A stretch of DNA of 64,000 nucleotides from Enoplosus armatus (GCF_043641665.1 NC_092180.1:1954501-2018500), one strand, 5' to 3'; shown: positions 49,501-60,476, counted from the first letter of the stretch. The notes: generated by a model from the sequence alone, not told the origin. Numbers and translations are program-made.

Positions 49501-52500
49501 ATTTATGGCTCATGTTACAGGAAGACATTTTACTTTTTCTGCTTGTATAGTAGGATATTTACATGAAACCTGGCCCATTATGAAGGCTGTTTATAACGCG
49601 GAGTGGGCAGGACGAACAGTTTCATTCAAGAAGAGACCAAAAAAGGTACCAAAAAGTGACTAAACATTGCAAAATGTACATATTCTTAGAGATACCTCCC
49701 TAAGTGGGGCGAGAAGCTGGTCGTCATAGTGTGTGGAGATACACATTGGAAGTAGTTACTGGTAAAAAAAAGGCTACAGAGAATAAAATATTGCATTTAC
49801 AGGTGACGTACAAGTAACAGATGTGTTGAACACCAACACATTCTATTCAAAGAAAACAGACTGGCGGCGAATGGAAACTTTGTCTATCTGCTCATCTAAA
49901 AAAGAATAAAGGGCTTTTAGTTTTGACCATTTAGATAAGCCAGCAACACTGCATTTATTCTAAGTTACTCTGACTGAGAGCATAAGCTAGAGGCCTGACA
50001 TGCAAATGTAAATCTGAGCTGTGGTTTCACTTCCTCCATCTGCGGGTGAAAAAACAGGCTCCGATAGAGGAAGTTGTCAACCTTTGAAAGACCACATCCA
50101 AAGCCACAATAAAACCACATCAGAGCTGAAGTGGGGGCTGGGGAGGAAGTAAGGTTTTACACACAGTGTGTGCTAAACTCAAAGTTTGGTGAATACTCTC
50201 CCCGTTCAAAGTTCTAGCAAAGTCAAACGGAGGGTTTGATGTGCAACAAGAGAAACTTGACACAGCTGAAGAAAGATTTTGAACAAAGGAAATATAAAGA
50301 AGCTCTGAGCAGGCGTTCACCTTTCTTCTGTAAAAATGTCCATTTTACATTTGTAGTGAGAAACAGGGAAATTCCTTTTTCATCATCATCATCATCATCC
50401 ATCATTTATGGATTATTATTTAGACCTTTACGCTTCTTACTAAATCAGACATATTTTCAATGACTCCTTTCGTTTTTATAAACACTGACAAGCTTCAGCT
50501 GAAGATGATGAAGGTGATCAGCTGGTGTCGATTCTTCTCTCCGGTTGTGAACATTAAAGCTGAAACCATCGGCTTTGGCATCATTCGTCTGATAAATGGA
50601 AGCATTAACAGTATACTTGAACACTAATGATACGATATATGGGTAGGGACATCCCCCTCCATGCCTGTATATGTTTTGGACGAGTCCTGCTCAAACACAT
50701 TGTGTGTCTCCCAAAACCCACAGAAACCAAATCAGAAGCAGTACCTTTCTGGGACTCGTGGAGCTGTAGTTTCTCCTGGTGGTCCCATCCCAGCGCCGAC
50801 TTATCCTGTCTGTCCGTCTGCACACCAAACTTTCCCCCAAAGCCCTTCACATAGTCTGCAGGAACACAGACAGACAATAATGTCACTAATGTCTGAAGTC
50901 ACTGTCACTGTGTCTTTTGCACAGGCTGTTTTAACACTGCTGAATTAAAATGTCTGCCCCTGTTATCAGAGCATGTGACCCAGTTATCACAGCCCGCACC
51001 ACATATGCAAACACAGCCTGGTGCATTGTGGGGAATGCTCGAGGTCATCTACGCCTTTGACGCCAGCCTGTATCTATAAGCTGCAGTGGGCCAACCAGGC
51101 AGCAAAGTCTGCGCAGGTGTGTCTGACAAGACGCTACAGGTAAAGCTGCTCTGCTGTGTTGCAACTGAGAGTCCAGACAAGTCAGGACAGACATGAGACT
51201 GTAAGTCAGGACAGACATGAGACTGTAAGTCAGGACAGACATGAGACTGTAAGTCTGTAAGTCAGGACAGACACGAGACTGTAAGTCTGTAAGTCAGGAC
51301 AGACATGAGACTGTAAGTCAGGACAGACACAAGGCTGTAAGTCTGTAAGTCAGGACAGACATGAGACTGTAAGTCAGGACAGACACGAGACTGTAAGTCT
51401 GTAAGTCAGGACAGACATGAGACTGTAAGTCAGGACAGACACAAGGCTGTAAGTCTGTAAGTCAGGACAGACATGAGACTGTAAGTCAGGACAGACACAA
51501 GGCTGTAAGTCTGTAAGTCAGGACAGACATGAGACTGTAAGTCAGGACAGACATGAGACTGTAAGTCAGGACAGACACAAGGCTGTAAGTCTGTAAGTCA
51601 GGACAGACATGAGACCGTAAGTCAGGACAGACATGAGACTGTAAGTCTGTAAGTCAGGACAGACACGAGACTGTAAGTCAGGACAGACATGAGACTGTAA
51701 GTCTGTAAGTCAGGACAGACATGAGACTGTAAGTCTGTAAGTCAGGACAGACACGAGGCTGTAAGTCAGGACAGACATGAGACTGTAAGTCTGTAAGTCA
51801 GGACAGACATGAGGCTGCAAGTCAGGACAGACATGAGACTGTAAGTCAGGACAGACACGAGGCTGTAAGTCAGGACAGACATGAGACTGTAAGTCTGTAA
51901 GTCAGGACAGACATGAGGCTGCAAGTCAGGACAGACATGAGTCTGTAAGTCAGGACAGACATGAGGCTGCAAGTCAGGACAGACATGAGACTGTAAGTCT
52001 GTAAGTCAGGACAGACATGAGGCTGCAAGTCAGGACAGACATGAGACTGTAAGTCAGGACAGACATGAGACTGCAAGTCAGGACAGACACGAGACTGTAA
52101 GTCTGTAAGTCAGGACAGACACGAGACTGCGAGTCAGGACAGACATGAGACTGTAAGTCTGTAAGTCAGGACAGACATGAGACTGTAAGTCTGTAAGTCA
52201 GGACAGACATGAGGCTGCAAGTCAGGACAGACATGAGACTAAGTCAGGACAGACACGAGGCTGTAAGTCAGGACAGACATGAGACTGTAAGTCTGTAAGT
52301 CAGGACAGACATGAGGCTGCAAGTCAGGACAGACATGAGACTGTAAGTCTGTAAGTCAGGACAGACATGAGGCTGCAAGTCAGGACAGACATGAGACTGT
52401 AAGTCAGGACAGACACGAGGCTGTAAGTCAGGACAGACATGAGACTGTAAGTCTGTAAGTCAGGACAGACATGAGGCTGCAAGTCAGGACAGACATGAGA

Positions 52501-54438
52501 CTGTAAGTCAGGACAGACATGAGACTGCAAGTCAGGACAGACACGAGACTGTAAGTCTGTAAGTCAGGACAGACATGAGGCTGCAAGTCAGGACAGACAT
52601 GAGACTGTAAGTCAGGACAGACACGAGGCTGTAAGTCAGGACAGACATGAGACTGTAAGTCTGTAAGTCAGGACAGACATGAGGCTGCAAGTCAGGACAG
52701 ACATGAGACTGTAAGTCAGGACAGACATGAGACTGCAAGTCAGGACAGACACGAGACTGTAAGTCTGTAAGTCAGGACAGACATGAGACTGCAAGTTAGG
52801 ACAGACATGAGACTGTAAGTCTGTAAGTCAGGATAGACATGAGACTGTAAGTCAGGACAGACATGAGACTGTAAGTCTGTAAGTCAGGACAGACATGAGG
52901 CTGCAAGTCAGGACAGACACGAGGCTGTAAGTCTGTAAGTCAGGACAGACACGAGGCTGCAAGTCAGGACAGACATGAGGCTGTAAGTCTGTAAGTCAGG
53001 ACAGACACGAGGCTGCAAGTCAGGACAGACACGAGGCTGCAAGTCAGGACAGACACGAGGCTGTAAGTCTGTAAGTCAGGACAGACACAAGGCTGCAAGT
53101 CAGGACAGACACGAGGCTGTAAGTCTGTAAGTCAGGACAGACATGAGGCTGCCAGTAGAGATGCTGATGACTTGGAGACAAACAGATGGTAATTTGATGG
53201 TTAGGCGGTTGTTGTTCTTCTGCATCTTCATAAACAGACAATAAGAACTGTAGTTGGGAATATTACTACATGGAAACAGAAGGTCAACTGGCCGAAATGG
53301 AAACCACTACACATCAAACACATTAACAATACACAGATGGTAATACTGTGATATGTTCTCCTGTTAAATGTACTTGATTCACTTTTACCAATATTACAGA
53401 ACGTTCTCTGGCAATACATTATCATCACACACTGGCACCAATATTTCAGAGTTTAAAGATATAAAGACATTTTCACACAAACACATAAAACAAGCAAATT
53501 CATTGGATAACAGTCCCACTTGAGTTACTGGAGAATGTGATGTGTAGCATGTGCTGTTGTTGTGCTGATACCGACCTTTCTGTGACTCGTGCCTCTCTGT
53601 TTTGCCCTGGTACTCAAAGCCCACAGCACTCTTGTCCACCTTGTCGGTCTCAACACCAAACTTGCCGCCAAAGCCCTTGGCATAATCTGCCGGTGTCCGG
53701 AGCAGAGGGGGTGGGGGGGGGGAGAAAAGTTAAAGTTAAGACAGGAAGAGGTGGAGCAGGAGGAGTCTTCATTGACTTTGGTGTAAACCAACAATATATT
53801 CTCCCGTTGTTTCTCTTGTGTATGTATTTTGAGTCACTACAGTTTATCTAAGGTCTCATGGTGACATGTTGTTTAGTCTCTTTAAGTCAAAGTGTACATT
53901 TTACATATGACACATAAACTAAGAGCCCAAAGTAATGTGAGCATATTTCAGAGTGGTATATCTGCCATTTTAACAAGAAAAAGAAGAAGTGAACTGGAAG
54001 AAAACCCGATACCTCCACAACAAAGGACATGTTTAAAAGGAAAAAGCATATAAATTAAAATATCCCACTCCCCCAGAAAACCAGCTGGGTCATGCCCAAG
54101 CCGCAGACCAGAAGGCGCTGGCAGGTCTGTGCCGATCTGAGATGAAATCTGAGATGAGGAGGGAGCGGGAACGCATTCAAGGAGACAGCATTTCAGAAAG
54201 GAAATGGCCACCTACGTCCAAAAAGACCCCCAGAGTTCTTAAAGTAGGCAGATGTATTGTGTGTGCCATATAAACACTATAATAAAAATGTATTATTTGA
54301 CACTGAGGCAAACAAACATCACATCACACATGCAACTGAGAGCTAAAAGGACCTCACATAAGCAAGCAAAGGCTGAGGAATGAAGGAAGAGGAAGAAATG
54401 CAAAATAACATGATTTGTCTGGACCTGCGCAGAGCTGC

Positions 54439-54498
<60 letters not shown>

Positions 54499-57400
54499 TC
54501 CATTAGCCACATTTTCTCCACGTCTCTCCGGGTTAATGGGAATGCCGCACGGCAGGAAATCCAGACACACCTTTCTGGGACTCGTGTTTCTCGGTTTTGG
54601 CCTGGTAATCGAAGCCCATTGCGCTCTGGTCGACGCGGTCTGCCTGCACTCCGTATCGCCCCCCAAACCCAGCGGTGTAGTCTACACAGCAAAGCAGGGG
54701 GGGGGGTCAAAGGTCAGGGTGAAGCAGCATGGAAGCAGTGGTCACGAAGCAGCCCAATTCCAAATTGGTCATTGACGTTTACTGGCAGTAGCCAGAGCTC
54801 AGACAGAATGTAAACACTTGAGATATATTCACTGCTGTCATTATCAAACAATCACATCATGCTGCTTTTAAATGCGGTTTCTTTAAGGAGACACTTAGAC
54901 CATGTGTTGTCGTGCAGGTGGTGCAAAAAGAAGGATATCTGCGCCGCTGCTGACTGTGACTCTACAGAGGAACATTTGGAATTGGGCAAATGTTCTGCAC
55001 TTCTGTGCAGGGTATTCTGGAGGGGATGAACGCAACACAAAGGTGATGGCAGTGTGGCGTCTTGAATGCAGCCTTAAAATACTAGAAGCAAGGCGAAGAA
55101 GCCAGAGTGGACTCCCAGAGCCACTGGGGTCACTGTTCATCCTGTAACAGCGCAGTGTGTACGTGTTATGAGTGGTATGAGGTTAAAGTGCTGATTTCAG
55201 CTTTAATCTGAATGTGTAACACACTCAAATACCTTTACAGCTGAAAGTTGGCTTTGACCTCAAATCCAATGTGCTGGAGCACAGAGCCCAAAAAAAAACA
55301 AATAAAAGCCACTTTCATAACGCTTACAAACTGCACTGTAACTTATAATATGCCAGGAAAACAAACACAAAACAACAGCTTAATTAGCCAAGTACACATT
55401 TTCCAAACATGGTCCGTCTGTACAGTAGGATCCTGGCAGACCAGAGATCAGGCAGCTTCTGATCAGCACAACAGGAGAGCACATGGTACAGCTGGCCACC
55501 AGCCAGATGCTCATCAAACTGTTTGTGCATGGAAAATGTGTCTCCTGCAGGCAATTTAGAAAGCTTACGCTGTTGACAAAACAGGCTAACAGGCTGATAA
55601 AAAGGGTAAAAATAGATGGTGAATTTAGAAATGTATTACTAATGTGTCCACCGAATAAGGAAGTTAGTTCCATGTCCCAGACAAGGAGGCGTATTACTGG
55701 GATGTATTCAGAGAAGTCTGTCAAACTGAACTACAGGTGATCTGCGGCTGCAGCAGACGTGCAAAAAGACAACAAGTTGAGACATCACCTCTCTGCGAAG
55801 CATGTTTCTCCGTCTTCCCGGCATACTCGAAGCCAACAGCTGACTGGAATGAGAGAAGCAACACAATTATTCCACCGACTTCTTACCCCTCTCACCCCCG
55901 TATGTGATTGTTTTACCCCATCAGTCATTATCAATTGCAATTAGACTCACAAGTTGAGTTTGAAGTACGCAATACAACAATAACAGAAAAGAATATATCA
56001 GTTTTTATATTTGATCCATTTAGAACCAGCTACACTTTCAGCCGAGCGTTCATCAACACTGTGGTGCAAAACAGCAACTTTGGACAGCTTTTTCAGAGGC
56101 ACTGAAGCAGCGGATTCGATTACTTTGTGGGATACTGTCAATTAACTGTTGCTTCTATCCTGCAAACTAACGAAACCTTAAAATGTGTTGATACTGAACA
56201 TATTCTGGACCCGTCTCAGCCCAGGGGTGAGTCATTTCCTTTTCACACATCAACAAAAATCACCAAATATCATGTTTTAAATCCAGATGTTGTCAGCATT
56301 GTTGATTGGTGGACAGCAGCCACAGGAAATACCTGGTCAACACGGTCAGCTTGCACTCCAAACTTCCCTCCAAAGCCCTTGGAGGTGTCCGTCTGGGAGC
56401 AGTGCTTAGACAACATGCTCTGGTAGTCATGACCCACAGCAGACTGTCAAGAAACACAGAAAAGACACAATTATATAAAAAGGGCTATAAGGGAACATCT
56501 GAGGGAGGGGTCGTGAAAAGAGCAGCACAGCTGGAAACACAGTTTGAGGTGGTGACATCTGACTCATCACAGATGCACACAATGTGGTGTAAACAGTGCT
56601 CGGTCATCACATTCATGCCGCACTGACCGCGGCCCAGAGAGAGAAAGGTGTGGATGGACAGAGCGGCGTGCCAAGAAAGATTATCGAGTGTGAAACGGTC
56701 ACAACTGACTCAGCCTGTTCACACTAACACACACACACACACAGACAGGGAGGAACATGTGAGAAACTGCTGCAGAGGCTCAAAGGACTCTGAGGTCATT
56801 TAGGTTTGTAAAAATGAAAAGCGTATTTTAGTAACACAAACCAGGATCTAGCAAGCTGGTTTCTATTCAGGTTCAGCTGTAGGGGAGGCCTCAACTACAG
56901 CAGAGCTAACGTGGACTTCGCTGTGGAACCGCCGTACACAGGCAAGACGTTCAGAATGAAGTGGCAAAAAAACATCATTGTGTAGATTGATCTGTGGTCT
57001 GTGTTGGTGGCACAGACTCCACTGTGGTGATGAACTGATACACACATCATTGATCTAGAGATCAAGTTACAGTCAACAATGAGAGCTACAGCCTAATATA
57101 ACTGGAACCAGAGAGATAAGTGTTTGACCGCATGTACGTTACCGGTCATGACTAAATGATTTCCTGCTGGACGCGAATATCAGAATACAGTGAAATAGTT
57201 ATTATTACGAGGCTCAGGCTGCACACTTTTAAATCTCACCTTGTGCGAGACAGTTTACAGTAACTGCAGTATTTGAAGACATCTTAAGGATGCCCCTTCT
57301 TCAAATGGACTTACAATGATTGTGAGAATTTGGGAAACAGCACTTCAGTCTCACCTCAAGGGCAGATAGGTAGCAGGTGGATCTGCTGATGAAAGCTCCA

Positions 57401-60350
57401 GAACAGCTACTAAATGGCCCTTGAGGTGAGGTTGTTGTGGTCAGCTTCAATATTACTTTTGCAGCATCATCACTTCTTCAGTGCAATTCAGCGATAAATC
57501 TGGAACACAGCTCTTTAAAGCAAAATATGAAAGCAATGAGCACAAGTCCTGTGGTCCCTCTTACCTTGTCCATGCGGTCCTGCTGCACTCCAAACTTTCC
57601 TCCGTATCCATGCGAGGCCTTGGGCATGGTGTCCAGCTCCTTCTGCTTCAAGCTGGTGTGCTCCGTCGACACCGTCTCACGCAGCCGGTGGATACTACGC
57701 CAGGGAAGGACAGAGTTAGGAGTCACATTTCCACGATGCATTTAATACCAAAAGGTAAAAACGATTCGCTTCCTCACTCTATGTGCTCCTGATGTCCTGA
57801 GCCCGAGACCGTCTTGGCCCCCCAGCGCTGCTCCTTCTCTGATACGTCATTCTAGAAAACACAAAAAAAGTTTAATGGCAAATGGAAAGAAAGGATGATG
57901 AGGAGAGTGAAGGATGGAGCAGAACTTTCAAGTCAAAGTTTTTATTTATATAGCCCAATATCACGGTTTCCCTCAGGGGGGGTTTATAATCTGTACAGCA
58001 TGCAGCAGCAGTGGAGTGAGGAGGACTAAAGGGGAAACGGAGGGAGGAAGAAGAGTGCACAGGTACCTCAAAGTCTGGGTCCGTCTCCCAGTCGTCCCCT
58101 TCGTCATTTACAGCCACACTGACTGACTGTCCTGCTGCTGCCTTCCACATTTTTAGTGCAACTCACACTGAAAAACAAGACAACTTAACATGAGAAAAAC
58201 ATACTTCATGCCGGCAGAGGAACCAGATTCAAGGACATGTCTTTACAGATAAACTCAGATTTATTTCAAAGCTGAAGAAGGCCGTGGGAAACGCTGGAAA
58301 GCTCCGGGAACAGCTTAGACAGCTGACCTTTTGTTTAGACCATTTACTGCAGTTTTGTGTCCCAAAAGGTTGAGATTTCTCAGATCTATCATCATCGCAT
58401 GTACAGCAGGGAAAATTAGTTGATTAATAAATTAGTCAAATTAATTTTTTGATAAGTGATTAATCATTTTAGTCATTTATCAATCACAAAAGAAGAAGAC
58501 CACCATTATCTGCTTCCAGCTTCTCTATGTGAGGGTTTACTGTTTATTTCCCATTTCATATCATTGTAAACTGAATATCTTTGGGTCATTTGACTGACAT
58601 GACTGACTTTTCTGACACCTGGTTAATGGATAAAATAATCAGCAGATTAATCGATACTACTGAAAGAGTTATTGGTCGCTGTCATTGTCCTCCTGTCCAT
58701 ACTGGACGTGAAATGATCCCTTGCTAACAAGACTCCTGTGTAAAAGATGGAGGACAAAATCCACAGTTGTCTTTCCTTACAAACATGAATTCTGAAGTTC
58801 AGCCAAAGCTAATATGAGGCTTCAGGCTAAATTAGACTACTGACCCATCATATTAGCTTCAGCAGAACTTCAAGAATGCATGCTAGCAAAGAACAAGGAC
58901 TGTGGATTTTGTTCTTACATTTAGGGACAATTATTGTCTTCAAATGACAACGGTCCAAAACCCTAAAACATTCAAATTCACAATCACGAGAAATAAGAGA
59001 AAAGCAGAAAATCCTCACGATTGAGCAGCTGGAAAAAAAAAAAAGAAGTATCACCTATTAAGATAGTTCATTATCAGTAATGAACGAATGAATCGACTCA
59101 TCGGTTCAGCTCCACTTACATGTGAGTCACATTACAAAGGGATCACTTCACAGCCTCGATACACTTAAGAACATGCGAGTAATGGGTTAATCTTTCAGGT
59201 CATTCTCCATGATGAACTGTCTCTGAATCTTTATTCAGCTTGTATCTGATGATGAGGCGCCACGCTGCAGAGCTAAATGATGTATATAGTGTGTTGGTTT
59301 GGCTGGTTCTGGGTGATCTCCAGTGATCTCCAGTGATCTCCAGTGATCTGCCATCTGCCTGGAGCCAAAGCTTTCTGCTCTAATCCTAATTCCTGACTCA
59401 GCGCGATGTGGTCAATCAGCATCTGTGTCCAATCAGAGGCGGCAGGAGACGTGGCTCCTTCACCTCAGGAGCCAGACCAGAAGACGTCCTCAGACCAGGA
59501 AGCAGACTGGCAAGTCACAACTTTTAGTGTGCTGGTTACATGACAACACAGCCACACCCATCTGCTGCTCACAGCCAAATCCCCAAACGGTCAGTCTTTA
59601 ACGGCTGAATTTGTCGGGACTGTGGGCTGTTAAACGAAGCCTGGATCGCAGGTAGCAGCTGGTAGAGCGGAGTCATCCCGATGCAGTTACCTTATTTCCG
59701 TGAGGGGACATAAGTTAGCTCGTTTGACGTTAACCTAGCTTATAATGTCGGTCAAAGTAGGCCAGGCCACATATAAATAAAGACTGTCCTCTCCGAAGAT
59801 GTCAGTGTAGCTTCCTCATTAAAACGCAGTTCATTAAACATTCGCGTGTTTTTTCTGCACACCAGCTGAATGGCAGCGCTGACACAATTGTCTGCGTATC
59901 GTGTTTCATGTTCTCACCAGCGGACAGGCTCCGGGGACAGGATGTCCACCTCGTTAACGGTAACGTCGACACATGGTGGTTTAACGTTAGCAGACGAGCG
60001 GCGGTATAAAAAACAAATGTGCCTCATTTAGCTCCAACATCAGAATAGTGGCGGCTGTGTCTGCCCGGCTGTGGCATTTCCTGTTCCAGCTTTCCAGTTA
60101 GCTAGCTGGCTAAAGCTAACATGCCTTACTCAGCGCGAGCTCCTCACAGGTAGACTCTGACGTGTGGATACTCACCGTCCACGGCAAAGGTAGCTCCGGC
60201 CAGAGTCTGAAGTCAAGCGTGGAAGTCCCCCTGATGGATGTAGCCCGCTGACACCTCGAGCTCTGCTGGAGAAACGGTATCGTTACTGGGATCTGCTGGC
60301 TCGCTCTCCGCGGCTCTTCCGGCTCTCCCAGTATCCCGTTCTCCGCCAGC
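43570..60350 (-). CDS. cttn: Cortactin (CTTN), complete gene
   Basis: Actin-nucleation-promoting protein of the cell cortex and dendritic spines. It binds Arp2/3 and F-actin and recruits partners through an SH3 domain. Fifteen coding exons on the minus strand from ATG at 58148-58150 to TGA at 45055-45057 join without a frame break to 1614 nt, or 537 residues (human about 550). Order: N-terminal acidic motif [10 protein letters not shown], six and a half 37-residue cortactin repeats, a charged helical region, a proline-rich region with tyrosines, and the C-terminal SH3. All splice sites are GT-AG except one GC-AG. Orientation is convergent with SHANK2, whose product carries the SH3 ligand. No frameshift or missing exon was seen. 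Confidence 0.97.
43592..43601 (-). terminator. Probable CTTN polyadenylation signals
   Basis: On the minus strand aataaataaa gives two overlapping AATAAA words. It lies 1.45 kb after the stop codon at the last clear signal of the transcript. Confidence 0.5.
43602..45054 (-). other. cttn: CTTN 3' UTR (inferred)
   Basis: Non-coding sequence between the stop codon and the tandem polyadenylation signals. It has poly-T/A runs near 43610-43710 and a short poly-C/G run near 44652. I see no other gene in it. Confidence 0.55.
45055..45191 (-). CDS. cttn: CTTN last coding exon, main part of SH3 domain
   Basis: Acceptor (minus strand) gccgtttcag, stop TGA at 45055-45057. Encodes [40 protein letters not shown] and VEVRQ. 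The SH3 hallmarks are all present: the [14 protein letters not shown]/n-Src part, WW of the ligand groove, and the ALYDY of the previous exon with the PANYVE at the end. This groove binds PPVPPKPK-type ligands such as the one in SHANK2. Confidence 0.98.
45226..45515 (+). repeat. MITE-like repeat in the last CTTN intron
   Basis: Contains attttgataatcgattatcc, atttcagtcatttatcaagc, actgattatctttgggttgt and gatcatgaaaataatc in order, as in the copy at 58400. A second partial copy may begin at 45515 (gtagggctgcaactgacaat). Confidence 0.7.
45669..45737 (-). CDS. cttn: CTTN exon, start of SH3 domain
   Basis: 69 bp, phase 1 to 1. Codes [20 protein letters not shown] and YQA. ALYDYQA is the first SH3 strand. 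The tyrosines just before it lie in the zone where Src-family phosphorylation sites are known in mammalian cortactin. Confidence 0.97.
46282..46417 (-). CDS. cttn: CTTN exon, acidic Gln/Glu-rich tyrosine region
   Basis: 136 bp, phase 0 to 1. Codes [40 protein letters not shown] and ETQAG. Two YE/YQ tyrosines in acidic context are candidates for regulatory phosphorylation. This is the least conserved part of the protein relative to what I remember from human. Confidence 0.93.
46778..47025 (-). CDS. cttn: CTTN exon, charged helix and proline-rich region
   Basis: 248 bp, phase 1 to 0. Starts [20 protein letters not shown], continues with a highly charged helical run ([32 protein letters not shown]) and ends in a Pro/Ser/Thr segment ([18 protein letters not shown]). 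Matches the [20 protein letters not shown] region of human cortactin. Confidence 0.97.
47124..47193 (-). CDS. cttn: CTTN exon after the repeats
   Basis: 70 bp, phase 0 to 1. Codes [20 protein letters not shown] then VEA, equivalent to NASTFEDVTQVSSAYQKT-PVEA of human cortactin. Confidence 0.94.
47268..47323 (-). CDS. cttn: CTTN exon, final half repeat
   Basis: 56 bp, acceptor ttgttaccag, donor gtaagt. Codes [19 protein letters not shown]. It is the half unit that closes the repeat array, and its acceptor pairs with the GC donor of the exon at 48767. Confidence 0.97.
48767..48877 (-). CDS. cttn: CTTN repeat exon ending in a GC donor
   Basis: 111 bp, phase 1 to 1. Codes [19 protein letters not shown] and [18 protein letters not shown]. 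Acceptor gttatgttgcag. At its 3' end the coding frame requires the junction CAGAAAG/gcacag, a GC rather than GT donor. No GT donor gives the required phase nearby. Confidence 0.95.
50745..50855 (-). CDS. cttn: CTTN repeat exon ([19 protein letters not shown])
   Basis: 111 bp, phase 1 to 1, donor gtactg. The second half reads [18 protein letters not shown]. Nearly every residue agrees with my memory of human repeat 5, the best conserved unit in the protein. Confidence 0.98.
51175..53150. repeat. 2-kb minisatellite in CTTN intron, 24/32-bp units
   Basis: About 70 tandem units with the core gtaagtcaggacagacat followed by gagact or gaggct. Units come in two lengths, 24 bp and 32 bp; the longer ones carry an extra ctgtaagt. 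Block patterns recur, for example around 51870-52090 and 52420-52760, indicating duplication of multi-unit blocks. Variation is mostly a/g and c/t transitions (atgag or acgag, gact or ggct). Open frames of about 65-68 residues inside are artefacts. Confidence 0.98.
53576..53686 (-). CDS. cttn: CTTN repeat exon ([19 protein letters not shown])
   Basis: 111 bp, phase 1 to 1, acceptor caccggcag, donor gtcggt. The second half reads [18 protein letters not shown]. Confidence 0.98.
54443..54497. repeat. (TG)n microsatellite
   Basis: Plus-strand TG, hence (CA)n in the CTTN transcript. It starts 74 bp beyond the donor side of the exon at 54571. Confidence 0.97.
54571..54681 (-). CDS. cttn: CTTN repeat exon ([19 protein letters not shown])
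   Basis: 111 bp, phase 1 to 1, acceptor ttgctgtgtag, donor gtgtgt. The second half reads [18 protein letters not shown]. Confidence 0.98.
55789..55843 (-). CDS. cttn: CTTN half-repeat exon that shifts intron phase
   Basis: 55 bp, enters in phase 0 and leaves in phase 1. Codes [18 protein letters not shown]. It is half a repeat, placed between the phase-0 exon upstream and the four phase-1 exons downstream. Confidence 0.96.
56333..56443 (-). CDS. cttn: CTTN repeat exon in phase 0
   Basis: 111 bp, phase 0 to 0. Codes [19 protein letters not shown], then [18 protein letters not shown]. The HCSQ in place of HESQ also marks this repeat in human. Confidence 0.97.
57565..57694 (-). CDS. cttn: CTTN exon, spacer and first half repeat
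   Basis: 130 bp, phase 2 to 0, donor gtaaga. Codes [20 protein letters not shown], then [20 protein letters not shown] and [15 protein letters not shown] starts the repeat array. Confidence 0.97.
57778..57851 (-). CDS. cttn: CTTN exon ([15 protein letters not shown])
   Basis: 74 bp, phase 0 to 2, acceptor ttttctag, donor gtgagg. Codes [20 protein letters not shown] and QEHI, matching the residues after the acidic Arp2/3-binding motif. Confidence 0.96.
57932..58005. repeat. Dispersed teleost repeat fragment (tttatatagcccaatatcac)
   Basis: The phrases agtttttatttatatagccc, aatatcacggtttccctcag and tttataatctgtacag are in the order of a very common percomorph repeat, sitting in the first coding intron of CTTN. 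Confidence 0.65.
58067..58167 (-). CDS. cttn: CTTN first coding exon, Arp2/3-binding acidic motif
   Basis: ATG at 58148-58150, 17 nt of 5' UTR in the same exon after acceptor gtttttcag. Coding part 58067-58150 reads [20 protein letters not shown] then [11 protein letters not shown] is the tryptophan motif that contacts Arp3. The start is fixed by the family's MWKA beginning; the frame runs on past the donor gtacct only as intron. Confidence 0.97.
58400..58685 (+). repeat. MITE-like repeat, forward copy in CTTN intron 1
   Basis: Contains ttagttgattaataaattag, taatcattttagtcatttat, ccagcttctctatgtgaggg, aaactgaatatctttgggtc and agcagattaatcgatac. This is the best preserved copy in the window. 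Confidence 0.75.
58960..59115 (-). repeat. MITE-like repeat, partial reverse copy
   Basis: agaaaagcagaaaatcctca followed by gagcagctgg and later atgaatcgactcatcggttc is the reverse of the same family. Confidence 0.5.
59312..59348. repeat. Short tandem repeat (tgatctccag)n
   Basis: About 3.7 copies of a 10-bp unit. Confidence 0.9.
60176..60350 (-). other. cttn: CTTN non-coding first exon (5' end approximate)
   Basis: A consensus donor on the minus strand (ccgtggacg/gtgagtatcc) ends at 60176. The sequence upstream is CpG-rich and leads into a promoter-like stretch. The transcription start is not visible. Confidence 0.6.
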
Positions 60351-60385
60351 GCTGACGTCACAGGTGGGCGGGGGGTGGAGGTTTT
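60300..60385 (-). promoter_or_regulatory. CTTN promoter with CRE palindrome and GC box
   Basis: Palindromic tgacgtca at 60353-60360 and a GC box (gggcggggg, 60366-60374) flank the 5' side of the non-coding exon inside a CpG-rich block (about 59930-60375). No TATA box is obvious. This suits a broadly expressed CpG-island promoter. Confidence 0.55.
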
Positions 60386-60437
60386 TTCTGTAAATATTTA
60401 AATTTGATGGGAAACTCCTACTTTTCTCCTTTTATAC

Positions 60438-60476
<39 letters not shown>

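Larger units (their letters stand above)
58168..60175 (-). other. CTTN first intron
   Basis: Non-coding. Holds two MITE-like copies (58400-58685 and 58960-59115), a short tandem tgatctccag (about 59312-59348) and CpG-rich sequence toward the promoter. Confidence 0.8.

Noticed and set aside
51045..53241. Repeated short minus-strand frames (SHVCPDLQ type)
   Set aside because: Translation of the 24/32-bp minisatellite in a CTTN intron.
57872..58066. Extension of the CTTN N-terminal frame past the donor at 58066
   Set aside because: Intron read-through; the next exon at 57851 continues the family sequence exactly.
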